A stretch of DNA of 64,000 nucleotides from NCBI RefSeq assembly GCF_001583695.1, contig NZ_LOBC01000019.1, positions 1 through 64,000 on the forward strand, in the 5' to 3' direction. The stretch is from Bacillus wiedmannii (lineage in GTDB: Bacteria; Bacillota; Bacilli; Bacillales; Bacillaceae_G). This document shows positions 48,535 through 56,847 of the stretch, one piece after another; the stretch's first letter is position 1, and every line of letters begins with the position of its first letter. The translations under genes were made by a program, and so were the position numbers. The notes under the pieces are model-generated. The model saw only the letters and a program-made list of their open reading frames with translations. It was not told the origin of the DNA and searched no databases.

Positions 48535-49812
48535 TTATGCAGCGTTGTCTACTAAGAAGTCTACAGCTTTACGCACTTTAAGGTCTTCAGATAAAGCGTC
48601 TACGCTTCCAAGAGCTTGCTTGATAGCGTCTACTGGCATACCGTACATTTCAGCCATTTTTTCAACTTCTGCAGTTACTTCTTCTTCAGTAACTTCGATG
48701 TTTTCAGCTTCAATGATAGCTTCAAGAACAAGATTGATTCTTACGCGTTTTTGAGCGTCTTCTTTCATTTGCTCTTTTAACTTGTCAGCGTCAGTACCTG
48801 TGAATTGGTAGTAAAGCTCAAGGTTCATACCTTGTTGGCTTAAACGTTGCTCGAATTCACGAACCATACGATCTAACTCAGTGTCGATCATAGCTTCTGG
48901 AATCTCGATTTCAGCGTTAGCAGCAGCTAATTCTACTACTTCGTCACGCACTTTGTGCTCAGCTTCGTGCTTTTTGCCTTCTTCTAAGTTTGTACGAAGT
49001 TTTGTTTTTAATTCGTCAAGAGTTGCAACTTCTTCGTCAGCTTCTTTAGCGAACTCGTCGTTTAACTCAGGAAGTTCTTTTGTTTTGATTTCGTGAATTG
49101 TTACTTTGAATGTAGCTGGTTTACCAGCTAATTCAGCAGCGTGGTACTCTTCTGGGAATGATACTTCAACTTCTTTAGAATCACCAGATTTAAGACCAAT
49201 TACTTGCTCTTCGAAACCAGGGATGAAAGTACCAGAACCGATTGCAAGAGAATAGTTTTCGCCTTTTCCGCCTTCAAATGCTTCGCCATCAACGAAACCT
49301 TCGAAGTCGATTACAGCTGTATCACCGTTTTCAACAGTTCCTTCTTCTTTAACAACTAGTTCAGCTTGACGCTCTTGTAAAGATTTTAATTCGTTCTCTA
49401 CATCTTCGTCAGTTACAGTTGTTTCAACTTTTTCTACTGCTAAACCTTTGTACTCACCTAATTTAACTTCAGGTTTCACTGTAACTTTTGCAGTGAAGAT
49501 AAGGTTAGCATTTTTTTCGAACTTCTCGATGTTGATTTCAGGATGATCAACTGGGAAGATACCAGCTTCATCGATCGCTTCACCGTATGCTTTTGGTAAG
49601 ATGATATCTAAAGCATCTTGGTATAAAGATTCGATACCAAAGCGTTGTTCGAATAACGGACGAGGCATTTTCCCTTTACGGAAACCTGGTACGTTGATTG
49701 TTTGTACTACTTTTTTGAACGCAGCGTCGATAGAGTTGTTTACTTCTTTAGCATCAACTTCGATTGTTAAAACGCCTACGTTACCTTCTAATTTTTCCCA
49801 TTTTGCAGCCAT
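48535..49812 (-). CDS. tig: Trigger factor (ribosome-bound chaperone)
   Basis: A 425-residue chaperone at the ribosome exit tunnel. It has an N-terminal ribosome-binding domain with the signature region [20 protein letters not shown] (residues about 39-58; GFRKGKxP), an FKBP-type PPIase domain (about 150-240), and the helical C-terminal chaperone arms. A consensus promoter lies about 250 bases upstream, giving a long leader. Confidence 0.98.
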   Translation of the reverse strand: MAAKWEKLEGNVGVLTIEVDAKEVNNSIDAAFKKVVQTINVPGFRKGKMPRPLFEQRFGIESLYQDALDIILPKAYGEAIDEAGIFPVDHPEINIEKFEKNANLIFTAKVTVKPEVKLGEYKGLAVEKVETTVTDEDVENELKSLQERQAELVVKEEGTVENGDTAVIDFEGFVDGEAFEGGKGENYSLAIGSGTFIPGFEEQVIGLKSGDSKEVEVSFPEEYHAAELAGKPATFKVTIHEIKTKELPELNDEFAKEADEEVATLDELKTKLRTNLEEGKKHEAEHKVRDEVVELAAANAEIEIPEAMIDTELDRMVREFEQRLSQQGMNLELYYQFTGTDADKLKEQMKEDAQKRVRINLVLEAIIEAENIEVTEEEVTAEVEKMAEMYGMPVDAIKQALGSVDALSEDLKVRKAVDFLVDNAA

Positions 49813-50061
49813 TTATTCTTTCCCTCCAACTATAATAATGTATGCACATACCTCTATAGATTAAGATCTTCATTATCTCTTTTTTGAAATAACAAAAGTA
49901 CAAATAATCCTCTAGCAAAAGCTTTCAGATATACTGTTCCAATCTACTAATTGTCTAAAAGACAACTACGGTATATTTTGTTCGAGAATAATATGAAACA
50001 TATTAAGTAAGAGAATTACACTTCTCTTCTCTTACAAACAGGCAGATTTCTGCCTTTTGCA
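49813..50061 (-). other. Long structured 5' leader of tig
   Basis: If transcription starts from the promoter at 50070-50097, about 250 bases precede the tig start. They hold several dyads: AGGCAGA / TCTGCCT (near 50040-50055), GTAAGAGAA / TTCTCTTAC (near 50008-50036), and TTGTCT / AGACAA (near 49951-49966). No coding signal is seen. Confidence 0.5.
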
Positions 50062-50069
50062 ACCCTTAC

Positions 50070-50097
50070 ATTATAACATAGAATATGCTCGTTTCAA
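50070..50097 (-). promoter_or_regulatory. Sigma-A promoter of tig
   Basis: On the minus strand TTGAAA (50092-50097), 16-bp spacer, TATAAT (50070-50075). It lies in the gap between the TPR gene and tig. Confidence 0.7.
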
Positions 50098-50121
50098 GAA
50101 CCGAACGATTCTTTTTCATAA

Positions 50122-51120
50122 TTATACGGGCAAATATCCTTCTCTTTCAACACGTAATAACCATTGATAGGCAATATGAAACTCTTCTAATTCAATATTA
50201 TACGCTGTCATAAGCTCTTCTTCATCAATAGTCAATCCGAAACGCTTTCTTCCAATTCTCTCTAAAACAGCAGCCCAAATCTCCACTTTATTCATTAATA
50301 GAGCGAATGGGAAAACGCTAATTCGCAATTCTTTCCAATATGTAACCATAGCATCAAATATATCGGGATAATTTTGCTCTAATCGGCTTGATAATGTATG
50401 TATAATGTTATCGGATTGCTCCTCATTATGACCTGTAAATGCTGGAATCACCTTGATTGTATTCCCAAACTTTTCTACCTCTATCTCTTCTTCTATTTGA
50501 TTTTCTATCATTTTATATAAAATAGAAGTTTTCAAATAAGGGTGCTGTTTTTCGTCTATTAAAAATTTCTTTAAAATAGGTAATGCAAGATCCAAGTCTT
50601 TTAACGAAAGTTGCTGAATCGCTCTTAGCTTTTGTCCAAAGTTTTCTCCAAACATTTCATTAGTAAACTCATCCAATTCAAAATTCGAATCGACTAGTGA
50701 CGTATCTACTTCACTTAACATACCTTCTGCAAATAAAGCGAGCTGTGCTAATTTTTCCTTTTGCTCAGGCATTACATCTTTCGTTTGCAAAACCTTTTCA
50801 ACGATTTCAATGACACCTTCATAATCATTTGTTTGAACTAAAATCGTCACATATGTTTCAAGAATATCACCAAATAATACAGCTCCTGTTTCAAGTAACT
50901 GTTCACATTTGTCTTTCGCTTCTTCCATATGTTTTAATTCTAACAAACAAATAACAGAAGCGAGTTCCGTTTGTTCCGTTTCTGCATTATACTGACGTAA
51001 TATTTCAAAGCAGCGCAATGCATCTTCGAATTTCCGCTCTTTCAGTGCTAAAAAACCTTCATCAATATATCGCTCTGATAGTTGTGGAAACAATACGACC
51101 GTATTTTCTTTTTTATCCAT
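50122..51120 (-). CDS. Tetratricopeptide-repeat protein, YsoA-like
   Basis: A 332-residue, all-helical cytoplasmic protein. TPR-like helix pairs cover about residues 15-130 (GFLALKERKFEDALRCFEIL and following), then an acidic middle and a C-terminal helical domain (IEEEIEVEKFGNTIKVIPAF and on). There are no catalytic motifs. Its position upstream of tig matches ysoA of B. subtilis, a TPR protein of unknown function; orthology is inferred from context. Confidence 0.75.
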   Translation of the reverse strand: MDKKENTVVLFPQLSERYIDEGFLALKERKFEDALRCFEILRQYNAETEQTELASVICLLELKHMEEAKDKCEQLLETGAVLFGDILETYVTILVQTNDYEGVIEIVEKVLQTKDVMPEQKEKLAQLALFAEGMLSEVDTSLVDSNFELDEFTNEMFGENFGQKLRAIQQLSLKDLDLALPILKKFLIDEKQHPYLKTSILYKMIENQIEEEIEVEKFGNTIKVIPAFTGHNEEQSDNIIHTLSSRLEQNYPDIFDAMVTYWKELRISVFPFALLMNKVEIWAAVLERIGRKRFGLTIDEEELMTAYNIELEEFHIAYQWLLRVEREGYLPV

Positions 51121-51279
51121 ACGTCCGCCTCTTTTTCTAGATTTTAATTATCTTTAAAGTAAATATATCAAATGAGTAATAAGAACACAACATCCCAAAA
51201 CCCTTTGTTTGAAATATGGAAATATTTAATTTTTATATTTCAATATAAACAAATCCTTACTAAAAATTAAAAATGTACA

Positions 51280-51312
51280 AATAAAAATCCTCAGCAATTA
51301 AAGCAGAGGATT
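51280..51312 (-). terminator. Terminator of the 82-aa membrane protein gene
   Basis: 7-bp stem AATCCTC / GAGGATT with a T-rich 3' flank on the minus strand, just after the stop codon. Confidence 0.75.
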
Positions 51313-51317
51313 CATCA

Positions 51318-51566
51318 TTAATGGAAAGCTTTTATAATAGTGGGGTATATAACAAGGGTAATAATTTGGAGAACAATAATTGCCATAACAATCATGCTAA
51401 AATAGAAGATTGGTTTACTTCGCTTCATTAAAAACATAATAATAAGCATCGTACAAGCAAACAAACTTAAGAAGAACAAACTCGTTGTCGAACTAAGTAT
51501 ACCACTCGGGACAAAGAACAATAACACTACACTACAAGTACCTATAATTCCAAATAACCATTCCAT
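51318..51566 (-). CDS. Small membrane protein of unknown function
   Basis: An 82-residue protein that is almost entirely hydrophobic. It has three likely membrane helices (about residues 5-20, 27-47 and 52-75) separated by a short KRSKP cytoplasmic-type loop. A GAGAGGGAAAGGG ribosome-like stretch lies upstream and a terminator follows. I do not recognise a family. It is in the segment that replaces the ilv-leu operon of B. subtilis. Confidence 0.7.
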   Translation of the reverse strand: MEWLFGIIGTCSVVLLFFVPSGILSSTTSLFFLSLFACTMLIIMFLMKRSKPIFYFSMIVMAIIVLQIITLVIYPTIIKAFH

Positions 51567-51607
51567 TCATTCACTCATTCCCTTTCCCTCTCATGGCAGT
51601 TTTTTTA

Positions 51608-51712
51608 CTAAGCGATTAAATGTTTTACAACATCAACTACATACGTTAATTTCTCGTACGCTACAAATCCAAAAGCAACTGTTAAACCCGTTACGATTAA
51701 TCCTTTCATCAT
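51608..51712 (-). CDS. 34-residue small protein, single membrane helix
   Basis: A short ORF with an excellent ribosome site (CGAGGAGGAAGAA then ATGATG). The product begins MMKGLIVTGLTVAFGFVAYE and ends ...VVDVVKHLIA. It has one hydrophobic helix (about residues 4-20) and a short amphipathic tail, like small membrane or toxin-like peptides. No family is recognised. Start 51712 or 51709. Confidence 0.6.
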   Translation of the reverse strand: MMKGLIVTGLTVAFGFVAYEKLTYVVDVVKHLIA

Positions 51713-51820
51713 TTCTTCCTCCTCGTTTTATCGTTGTTACCTTCATTATAGAGGATTAGCAATTTGTTACCATCGAACTTCCTTACAGTTACCTTACAGA
51801 ATTGTAAGATTTCAAAATGG

Positions 51821-51853
51821 ATAGAAAAAAACCTCATATTACTTGAGAGGTTT
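51821..51853 (-). terminator. Terminator after the decayed ORF
   Basis: 8-bp stem AAAACCTC / GAGGTTTT followed by seven Ts on the minus strand. The only coding-like sequence upstream of it is the start-less ORF at 51854-52006. Confidence 0.75.
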
Positions 51854-52006
51854 TCACGGAATTTCTCTATAATTACTTGCAAAATTAACTTTTTTCTCTT
51901 GATTATTTTTCGGAGAATCCACTCTTAAACTGATAGATTTACTAAATAACTTAGGTTTGAAATAATTATTCGTTACTTTTCTTAACTTACCTTCAAATGT
52001 TTTTAA
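51854..52006 (-). pseudogene. Start-less ORF, possible 3' remnant of a lost gene
   Basis: A 50-codon open frame with no start codon. The peptide has protein-like composition (for example KVTNNYFKPKLFSKSISLRV) and ends at a TGA immediately before a good terminator, as the tail of a real gene would. The upstream limit is an in-frame TAA. It could also be chance in AT-rich DNA. No family recognised. Confidence 0.35.
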
Positions 52007-52085
52007 TTATATGAAAACACTTTATTGAAATCGTGTTAATATATTTTTATACAATTAAGAATTTAATTTACAAGGGGGATTCTAT

Positions 52086-52700
52086 ATGTTTAAGAAAATG
52101 GCTGCAGATGTATTAGGACTAAGCGATGTAGGTTCTGTCATCACACCGAAAGATTATGATAAAGTTGATGCTGATGATTACGTGATGCATGAAGATGGGG
52201 AGAAAATTTATTTTCTAATTAAATCAAAATCAGATGAATATTGTTTCACAAACAAAGGATTAATCCACCTAGATGGTACAAGTGCAACAAGTAAAAAACG
52301 TACACTACGCCGCTTTAGCTATAGTAAATATCAAATTAAAAATGTAGCACTTGAAACTGCGGGAACAATTGATTTAGATGTAGAAATTAAGTTTCAAATG
52401 GGAGATGAGCATTATTCAATTGATGTTCATAAAAAACATATTGAAGAATTAAAAGATTTATATAAGGCTTTACTTAAAATAGAAGAAATTTCATACGACA
52501 ACGATATTACATTGCAGTATGCACATAAAAGTCTAGATATGGCATCTAACGCTTTCAGCCGTATTTCAAACGCACAAGTAAATTTAGCAGAACAATTTAA
52601 AGAAATGAACGAGATCGCCTTTAACTGGCTCGTTGATACGAAGAAACAATATAACGTGAAAGATTATGGTTTTGTCTTTGAGAAGTTTATTAATAATTAA
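52086..52700 (+). CDS. Bacterial PH-domain protein, YvbH-like
   Basis: A 204-residue protein with a bacterial Pleckstrin-homology domain (about residues 1-125; MFKKMAADVLGLSDVGSVI start, KIYFLIKSKSDEYCFTNKGLI strands) and a helical C-terminal extension (about 135-204) like the YvbH oligomerisation region. The function in this family is unknown. The start at 52086 has AAGGGGG upstream. The hairpin after the stop (52715-52746) is the left copy of the tRNA-Arg terminator, which it appears to use as its own terminator. Confidence 0.82.
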   Translation: MFKKMAADVLGLSDVGSVITPKDYDKVDADDYVMHEDGEKIYFLIKSKSDEYCFTNKGLIHLDGTSATSKKRTLRRFSYSKYQIKNVALETAGTIDLDVEIKFQMGDEHYSIDVHKKHIEELKDLYKALLKIEEISYDNDITLQYAHKSLDMASNAFSRISNAQVNLAEQFKEMNEIAFNWLVDTKKQYNVKDYGFVFEKFINN

Positions 52701-52714
52701 TTTAAAACAAACAG

Positions 52715-52780
52715 AAAACCTTGTTATCAAAAGATAACAAGGTTTTCTTAGCGTCCCAGGAGAGGTTCGAACTCTCGGCC
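52715..52780. repeat. Distal direct repeat: tRNA-Arg 3' end plus terminator (att-like)
   Basis: A 66-bp copy of 53369-53434 with four mismatches, offset 654 bp. It holds the perfect hairpin AAAACCTTGTTATC / GATAACAAGGTTTT followed by the last roughly 29 bases of tRNA-Arg (acceptor 3' strand and T-arm, which can still pair). This is what remains at the far end when an integrase recombines into a tRNA 3' end. Confidence 0.88.
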
Positions 52781-52794
52781 CGCTCATTTCCGTA

Positions 52795-52995
52795 CTATTT
52801 TATATATTTTGATCGCAGTCTTAATATATCTTCTCCTTCACGAATGCCTGCCGATCCCTTCCTCACATTTTTTATGACAGTCCAATCTGGGTTAGTTTCA
52901 TCACCGATGTTCTGTACTGTAAAGTTGCCATCACCATATTTCCGGTGACCTTCTGCCAATTTCTCCGTTAAATCATTCTCATTTGATCTCGCCAT
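52795..52995 (-). CDS. 66-residue ORF inside the tRNA-Arg element remnant
   Basis: A charged cytoplasmic-type protein starting MARSNENDLTEKLAEGH and containing DETNPDWTVIKN, with a GGGAGATGG ribosome site about ten bases before ATG. No family is recognised. It may be a surviving gene of the integrated element or a truncated piece of one. It follows a truncated frame (53029-53130) on the same strand, resembling the end of an operon. Confidence 0.45.
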   Translation of the reverse strand: MARSNENDLTEKLAEGHRKYGDGNFTVQNIGDETNPDWTVIKNVRKGSAGIREGEDILRLRSKYIK

Positions 52996-53028
52996 CTTTG
53001 CGCCATCTCCCTTTTTTATACAACCTTC

Positions 53029-53130
53029 TTAAACTGTCCAACCAATCACAAGTCCAGTCAATTGGAGATTCTCGTTTTCCGCTTCTATTAATTGTAACAC
53101 ACTGTCGGGGATAAGTTCCGATAACGGTGC
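53029..53130 (-). pseudogene. Truncated frame upstream of the 66-aa ORF
   Basis: Thirty-three open codons without a start. The peptide includes SELIPDSVLQLIEAENENL and ends LVIGWTV, 33 bases before the 66-aa ORF. The composition is protein-like; the 5' part is missing. Probably a deletion remnant of the element. Confidence 0.35.
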
Positions 53131-53143
53131 TCAATCTTACTAG

Positions 53144-53239
53144 AATGGTAAAAAGTTTTATAACATTCCATGTGAAAAATTAGGAAAATACGAATATGGA
53201 TTTAAATTCCACCATAAGCCTATTGATTTTTTTAATTAA
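53144..53239 (+). pseudogene. 3' remnant of a plus-strand gene in the element scar
   Basis: Thirty-one open codons without a start, including NIPCEKLGKYEYGFKFHHK, ending at TAA and followed within about ten bases by a terminator (53250-53276). The tail-plus-terminator arrangement suggests the 3' end of a gene whose body was deleted. Confidence 0.35.
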
Positions 53240-53249
53240 ATAAGAGGAA

Positions 53250-53276
53250 TAGGGCGCATAAATGGTGCTCTTTTCT
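53250..53276 (+). terminator. Terminator of the plus-strand remnant
   Basis: Stem AGGGCGC / GGTGCTCT-type with G-T wobbles and an ATAAAT loop, followed by TTTTCTT. Confidence 0.65.
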
Positions 53277-53368
53277 TAATGCACTTTAATCCGTTACACA
53301 TAATAATTACCATATATTACGTTATTTTTTTACACCTTTTGCACATATATCAATTTTTAGACAAATAA

Positions 53369-53434
53369 AAAACCTTGTTATCAAAAGATAACAAGGTTTT
53401 TTTAGCGTCCCAGGAGAGATTCGAACTCCCGACC
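53369..53434. repeat. Proximal direct repeat at the intact tRNA-Arg 3' end (att-like)
   Basis: Partner of 52715-52780: the terminator hairpin plus the 3' part of the intact tRNA-Arg gene. It also serves as the terminator of the tRNA-Gly/tRNA-Arg transcript on the minus strand (53369-53400). Confidence 0.88.
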
Positions 53435-53479
53435 GTACGCTTAGAAGGCGTATGCTCTATCCGGCTGAGCTACTGGGAC
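53406..53479 (-). tRNA. tRNA-Arg (anticodon UCU)
   Basis: 74 bases. Acceptor stem GTCCCAG / CTGGGAC with discriminator G, D-arm with AGCTCAGCCGGATAGAGC, anticodon stem TACGC/GCGTA with loop CTTCTAA (anticodon TCT), and T-loop TTCGAAT. CCA is not encoded. It decodes AGA/AGG. Its 3' end is the attachment site of the element remnant. Confidence 0.96.
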
Positions 53480-53483
53480 ATGG

Positions 53484-53554
53484 AGCGGGTGAAGAGAATC
53501 GAACTCTCGACCAGAGCTTGGAAGGCTCTTGTTTTACCACTAAACTACACCCGC
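53484..53554 (-). tRNA. tRNA-Gly (anticodon UCC)
   Basis: 71 bases. Acceptor GCGGGTG / CACCCGC with discriminator T (U), D-arm GTAGTTTAGTGGTAAAAC, anticodon stem AGAGC/GCTCT with loop CTTCCAA (anticodon TCC), T-loop TTCGATT. CCA is not encoded. It lies four bases upstream of tRNA-Arg in the same transcript. Confidence 0.96.
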
Positions 53555-53640
53555 ATATGTTATTTTATTTTTCTTCGTTAGCGCCGTTGCCCTATCGACA
53601 ATATTTATTATATGTATAACCATACATAAAGTCAACACCT

Positions 53641-53680
53641 TTTTTAAAAGAGGATAATTTTTCTTATCCTCTTTTAAAAA
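53641..53680 (-). terminator. Terminator of gerM-rph-rdgB-ysnB
   Basis: A 16-bp stem (TTTTAAAAGAGGATAA / TTATCCTCTTTTAAAA) that starts at the ysnB stop. A/T runs on both sides allow function in either direction. Confidence 0.8.
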
Positions 53681-54167
53681 CTGCTTGTTCAACTAGTTGT
53701 CCGTCTAATGTTTCAAAACGAACTTCCATTTGATTTTCATCCATTTCTAATAAAGCAAATGTCTTTTCTACACGCTGACGCGGTAATAAAATGCTGCCTG
53801 GATTAATAAATAAAACGCCGTCGATTAATTCTGCACCTAATACGTGAGAGTGTCCGAAGCATGCAACTTGCGCCCCTACCTCTTCTGCGTGGTACGCTAA
53901 TGTTTGTAATGTCATTTTCACGTTATGACGATGTCCGTGCACAACTACGAAACGAATGCCATCTACATCAGTTACAATTTCGTCTTGAAAGTTAGCATAA
54001 TCACAGTTCCCTTTTACAACATGGAAACCTTGCAGCTCTTCATGAGCAGGCGTTAGCTCTGAATCACCGCAATGAATCATGACATCTACTTTTCCTTCAT
54101 ATTTCTCTTTCAACTGCTGTAATTCCTTCACAGAGCTATGACTATCGCTTACGATTAAAGCTTTCAT
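53664..54167 (-). CDS. ysnB: YfcE-type metallophosphoesterase YsnB
   Basis: A 167-residue calcineurin-like phosphodiesterase. Metal-site motifs are IVSDSHS (D8, H10), HCGDSE, KGNCD, VHGHRHN and CFGHSH. The family has phosphodiesterase activity in vitro; the physiological substrate is unclear. I use ATG 54167 behind GGGAGAGA; a TTG one codon upstream is possible. It is the last gene after rph-rdgB, as in B. subtilis. Confidence 0.93.
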   Translation of the reverse strand: MKALIVSDSHSSVKELQQLKEKYEGKVDVMIHCGDSELTPAHEELQGFHVVKGNCDYANFQDEIVTDVDGIRFVVVHGHRHNVKMTLQTLAYHAEEVGAQVACFGHSHVLGAELIDGVLFINPGSILLPRQRVEKTFALLEMDENQMEVRFETLDGQLVEQAVFKRG

Positions 54168-54180
54168 CAATCTCTCTCCC

Positions 54181-54789
54181 TTATTCTCCTAAAAACCATT
54201 CAGGGATTTTTTCTTCTAGCTTACGAAGAGCACGTCCACGGTGGCTAATGGCATTTTTCTCATCTGAACTTAGTTCCGCCATCGCTCTTTTATATTCTTC
54301 CACATAAAAAATCGGATCATATCCAAAGCCGTTTTCCCCGCGGCGCTGCTCTAAAATATACCCTTCGCACGTCCCGTTTACAATGACAGGCTTTTTATCC
54401 CCTTCAGGGAAAGCCACTGCTAATGCACAGTAGAAACGAGCTTTACGCTTTTCAAACGTTATTTCATTTAATTCTTGTAACACTTTATCAATATTCGCTT
54501 GATCATCTTTCGGCTCTCCAGCAAAACGAGCTGAATACACGCCTGGTTTTCCATTTAAAGCATCTACAATAAGACCTGAATCATCCGCGATTACGATCGC
54601 ATTCAGCTGTCTACTCAGACTATCCGCTTTTAAGATCGCATTTTCTTCAAATGTTTCACCAGTTTCTTCGACTTCTTCAATATGAGGAAAATCGTGCAAT
54701 GATTTTACTTCTAAATCAAATCGCTCAAATAACTCAGCAAATTCACGTACTTTCCCCATATTTTTTGTCGCTACAACAACTTGTTTCAT
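54181..54789 (-). CDS. rdgB: dITP/XTP pyrophosphatase RdgB (YsnA)
   Basis: A 202-residue house-cleaning nucleotidase that removes dITP and XTP. HAM1 motifs include [13 protein letters not shown] (residues 4-16), [24 protein letters not shown] and [11 protein letters not shown], plus SHRGRAL near the end. I use ATG 54789 with GAGGTGG in front; the in-frame GTG three codons earlier sits inside that ribosome site. Confidence 0.96.
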   Translation of the reverse strand: MKQVVVATKNMGKVREFAELFERFDLEVKSLHDFPHIEEVEETGETFEENAILKADSLSRQLNAIVIADDSGLIVDALNGKPGVYSARFAGEPKDDQANIDKVLQELNEITFEKRKARFYCALAVAFPEGDKKPVIVNGTCEGYILEQRRGENGFGYDPIFYVEEYKRAMAELSSDEKNAISHRGRALRKLEEKIPEWFLGE

Positions 54790-54800
54790 ACTTTCCACCT

Positions 54801-55538
54801 CTACTCTATATGAGATACGATGTCACCTAACGCTTCTTTTTGCATGTCAATCAGTTGGAAGATGCCTTGTTCCGCAGCATCAAGCAATTCATTTAACTGC
54901 GCTCTGCTAAACGTCGCTTCTTCTCCTGTTCCTTGCACTTCAACAAACTGGCCTTTTCCAGTCATAATCACGTTCATATCAACGTCTGCTTTAGAATCTT
55001 CTACATAGTTTAAATCTAAAACAACACCTTGCTCTTCAACAATTCCTACTGACGTTGCTGCTAAATAATCTTTTACTGGAATTTTAGATACTTTTTCTGC
55101 TTGTAATAACTTCTCGAACGCTAATACCATTGCTACATATGCACCTGTAATAGAAGCAGTTCTCGTTCCACCATCCGCTTGAATAACATCACAATCGATC
55201 CAAACTGTTCTTTCACCAAGTGCTTCTAGGTCAACTACCGCACGTAAAGCTCGTCCAATTAAGCGCTGGATTTCCATTGTACGTCCTGTTACTTTCCCTT
55301 TACTTGATTCCCTAATTGTACGTTGTTCTGTTGCACGTGGAATCATCGCATATTCAGCTGTTACCCAGCCCTTTCCTTCTCCACGCATAAACGGTGGGAC
55401 ACGCTCTTCAATTGTCGCTGAGCAAATTACCTTTGTATCCCCAACTTCAATTAATACTGACCCTTCTGGATTTTTTAAATAATTCGTATGAATATGTATA
55501 TGGCGTAATTCTGTTTTCTCTCTACCATCTACTCGCAT
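54801..55538 (-). CDS. rph: Ribonuclease PH
   Basis: A 245-residue phosphorolytic 3'-5' exoribonuclease that matures tRNA 3' ends. It shows [12 protein letters not shown] at the N-terminus, [49 protein letters not shown] and the phosphate-binding arginines of the RNase PH fold. I start at 55538, since the in-frame codon 39 residues upstream gives a non-homologous hydrophobic extension. It is 11 bases from rdgB. Confidence 0.97.
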   Translation of the reverse strand: MRVDGREKTELRHIHIHTNYLKNPEGSVLIEVGDTKVICSATIEERVPPFMRGEGKGWVTAEYAMIPRATEQRTIRESSKGKVTGRTMEIQRLIGRALRAVVDLEALGERTVWIDCDVIQADGGTRTASITGAYVAMVLAFEKLLQAEKVSKIPVKDYLAATSVGIVEEQGVVLDLNYVEDSKADVDMNVIMTGKGQFVEVQGTGEEATFSRAQLNELLDAAEQGIFQLIDMQKEALGDIVSHIE

Positions 55539-55603
55539 AAAAATAACCTCCTCATAACTACTTGTTAGTATAGCCAAATTTAAATGTATGATATGTATAC
55601 AAT

Positions 55604-55640
55604 AAAAGAAGGGGAACCAAAAAAGCAATTCCCCTTTCTT
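55604..55640 (-). terminator. Terminator between gerM and rph
   Basis: Stem AGAAAGGGGAA / TTCCCCTTCTT with a long loop, then a T run on the minus strand. Confidence 0.75.
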
Positions 55641-55666
55641 ACTTAAGTATATCAAATTATTGAAGA

Positions 55667-56716
55667 TTAAAAACTACCTGTATTCACGTTTTCTGGACGA
55701 TCGACAGGTTTTATTAACTTTCCGCCCTTTTCATCTATAAGATTCGCTTTACCATTTACTTCAATAGAAACACTTTTCACGCCTTTCTTTTCTGTTAAAG
55801 ATAAAACTAACGACTTCAATACGTAATTTGAAACCATATTTTTATCTGGGTTTATAAATATATTTTCATTAAAGTTTAATGTAAGATTTCCATCTTGTAA
55901 CTTCGGATTCGTAATCAACTTAACTCCTGGATTAAAATCATTCAGAAGCGATTGATGAATCGGTCCTTTTACAAGTTCATCTATAATTGCTGCATAATCA
56001 TTTTCTTTTCCTTCTACAACGCGGCGTGTTACTGGTACGTAGTATTGCTGCTTATTATTATTTTGTGCCATAAAATAAAGTGTAACAGGTTTTGTATTTG
56101 TTACATCCGCTACTTGTTCATCATCGAAGTTGATACCATTAGCACGGCTCACCCCTTCACCAAGTGGTGTACCACCAACAGGCATCTTCGCCAATTTCTC
56201 ACCATTTATTTGGAACTGCACTTGTTTTATTTCTTTAAATTGCGTCAACGTCCAGGCTATTGACTCAACCATCTGACGCTCTTCCTCTTTTGCATAGTTT
56301 TTCATTTCTTTAGAGAAATCAATGACTGCCGTCCCATCTTTTTTCAAATCTAGTGTCATCGATGTATTCGCTGGAATGACTGCACGGAACCCATTCGGTA
56401 ATAAATTCGTTACCGGTCCATCTTTCACAAGGTACTCTAACGTTTGCTGAATGACCCCATTTGCTTTCGGAGTAGGTATAGCTAACGTTTGCGGTACAAC
56501 ATAACCATTTTTATCAACAAGGTATAGTTCTCTATTCACCGTTTGTCCTTGCTTATCTTTCTTAGCTACTTCTTTCTTTCCACCCTCTGTATACGTAACT
56601 TGTTTTGGCGGATCAATTTGTTCCGTTGCTTTCTCCTGATTTATAAAGCCACACCCTGTTAGTAAAACAGCGCTCACAGTAGCACCAACAACCCATTTAA
56701 AAGTGGATTTAGGCAT
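55667..56716 (-). CDS. gerM: Spore germination lipoprotein GerM
   Basis: A 349-residue mother-cell lipoprotein. The signal peptide has lipobox LTGC (C22). Two GerMN domains follow (about residues 85-200 and 225-330; [18 protein letters not shown] and [12 protein letters not shown] are equivalent strands). In B. subtilis GerM stabilises the SpoIIIA-SpoIIQ complex and affects sporulation and germination. It lies between racE and rph as in B. subtilis. Confidence 0.94.
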   Translation of the reverse strand: MPKSTFKWVVGATVSAVLLTGCGFINQEKATEQIDPPKQVTYTEGGKKEVAKKDKQGQTVNRELYLVDKNGYVVPQTLAIPTPKANGVIQQTLEYLVKDGPVTNLLPNGFRAVIPANTSMTLDLKKDGTAVIDFSKEMKNYAKEEERQMVESIAWTLTQFKEIKQVQFQINGEKLAKMPVGGTPLGEGVSRANGINFDDEQVADVTNTKPVTLYFMAQNNNKQQYYVPVTRRVVEGKENDYAAIIDELVKGPIHQSLLNDFNPGVKLITNPKLQDGNLTLNFNENIFINPDKNMVSNYVLKSLVLSLTEKKGVKSVSIEVNGKANLIDEKGGKLIKPVDRPENVNTGSF

Positions 56717-56800
56717 GCCATTCCCCCCTAAAATCTAAGTTTGTACTATTATGTATACGAGCTGTTTCACTTTTTAGAACAAGCTGTGCTTCCTATAAAC

Positions 56801-56827
56801 AAAAAAACTCCTGATTTCTCAGGAGCT
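56801..56827 (-). terminator. Terminator of racE
   Basis: 8-bp stem GCTCCTGA / TCAGGAGT with a GAAA loop and seven Ts on the minus strand. Confidence 0.92.
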
Positions 56828-56847
56828 CACTTATATGGATTCTACTA

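Larger units (their letters stand above)
52715..53434. mobile_element. Remnant of a tRNA-Arg-integrated element
   Basis: About 650 bp bounded by the 66-bp tRNA-Arg/terminator duplication. The inside holds only fragments: a 66-codon ORF, a truncated upstream frame, and a start-less frame on the other strand with its own terminator. No integrase gene is left. The structure points to an ancient prophage or genomic island that has almost entirely been deleted. Confidence 0.75.

Noticed and set aside
52752-52780. Second tRNA-Arg gene
   Set aside because: Only the 3' acceptor strand and T-arm are present; the anticodon and D-arms are missing, so it is a fragment.
53375-53581. Plus-strand ORF across the tRNA genes, sharing its start with one at 52721-52948
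   Set aside because: Both are antisense reads of the duplicated terminator and tRNA 3' end; the shared N-terminus reflects the DNA repeat.
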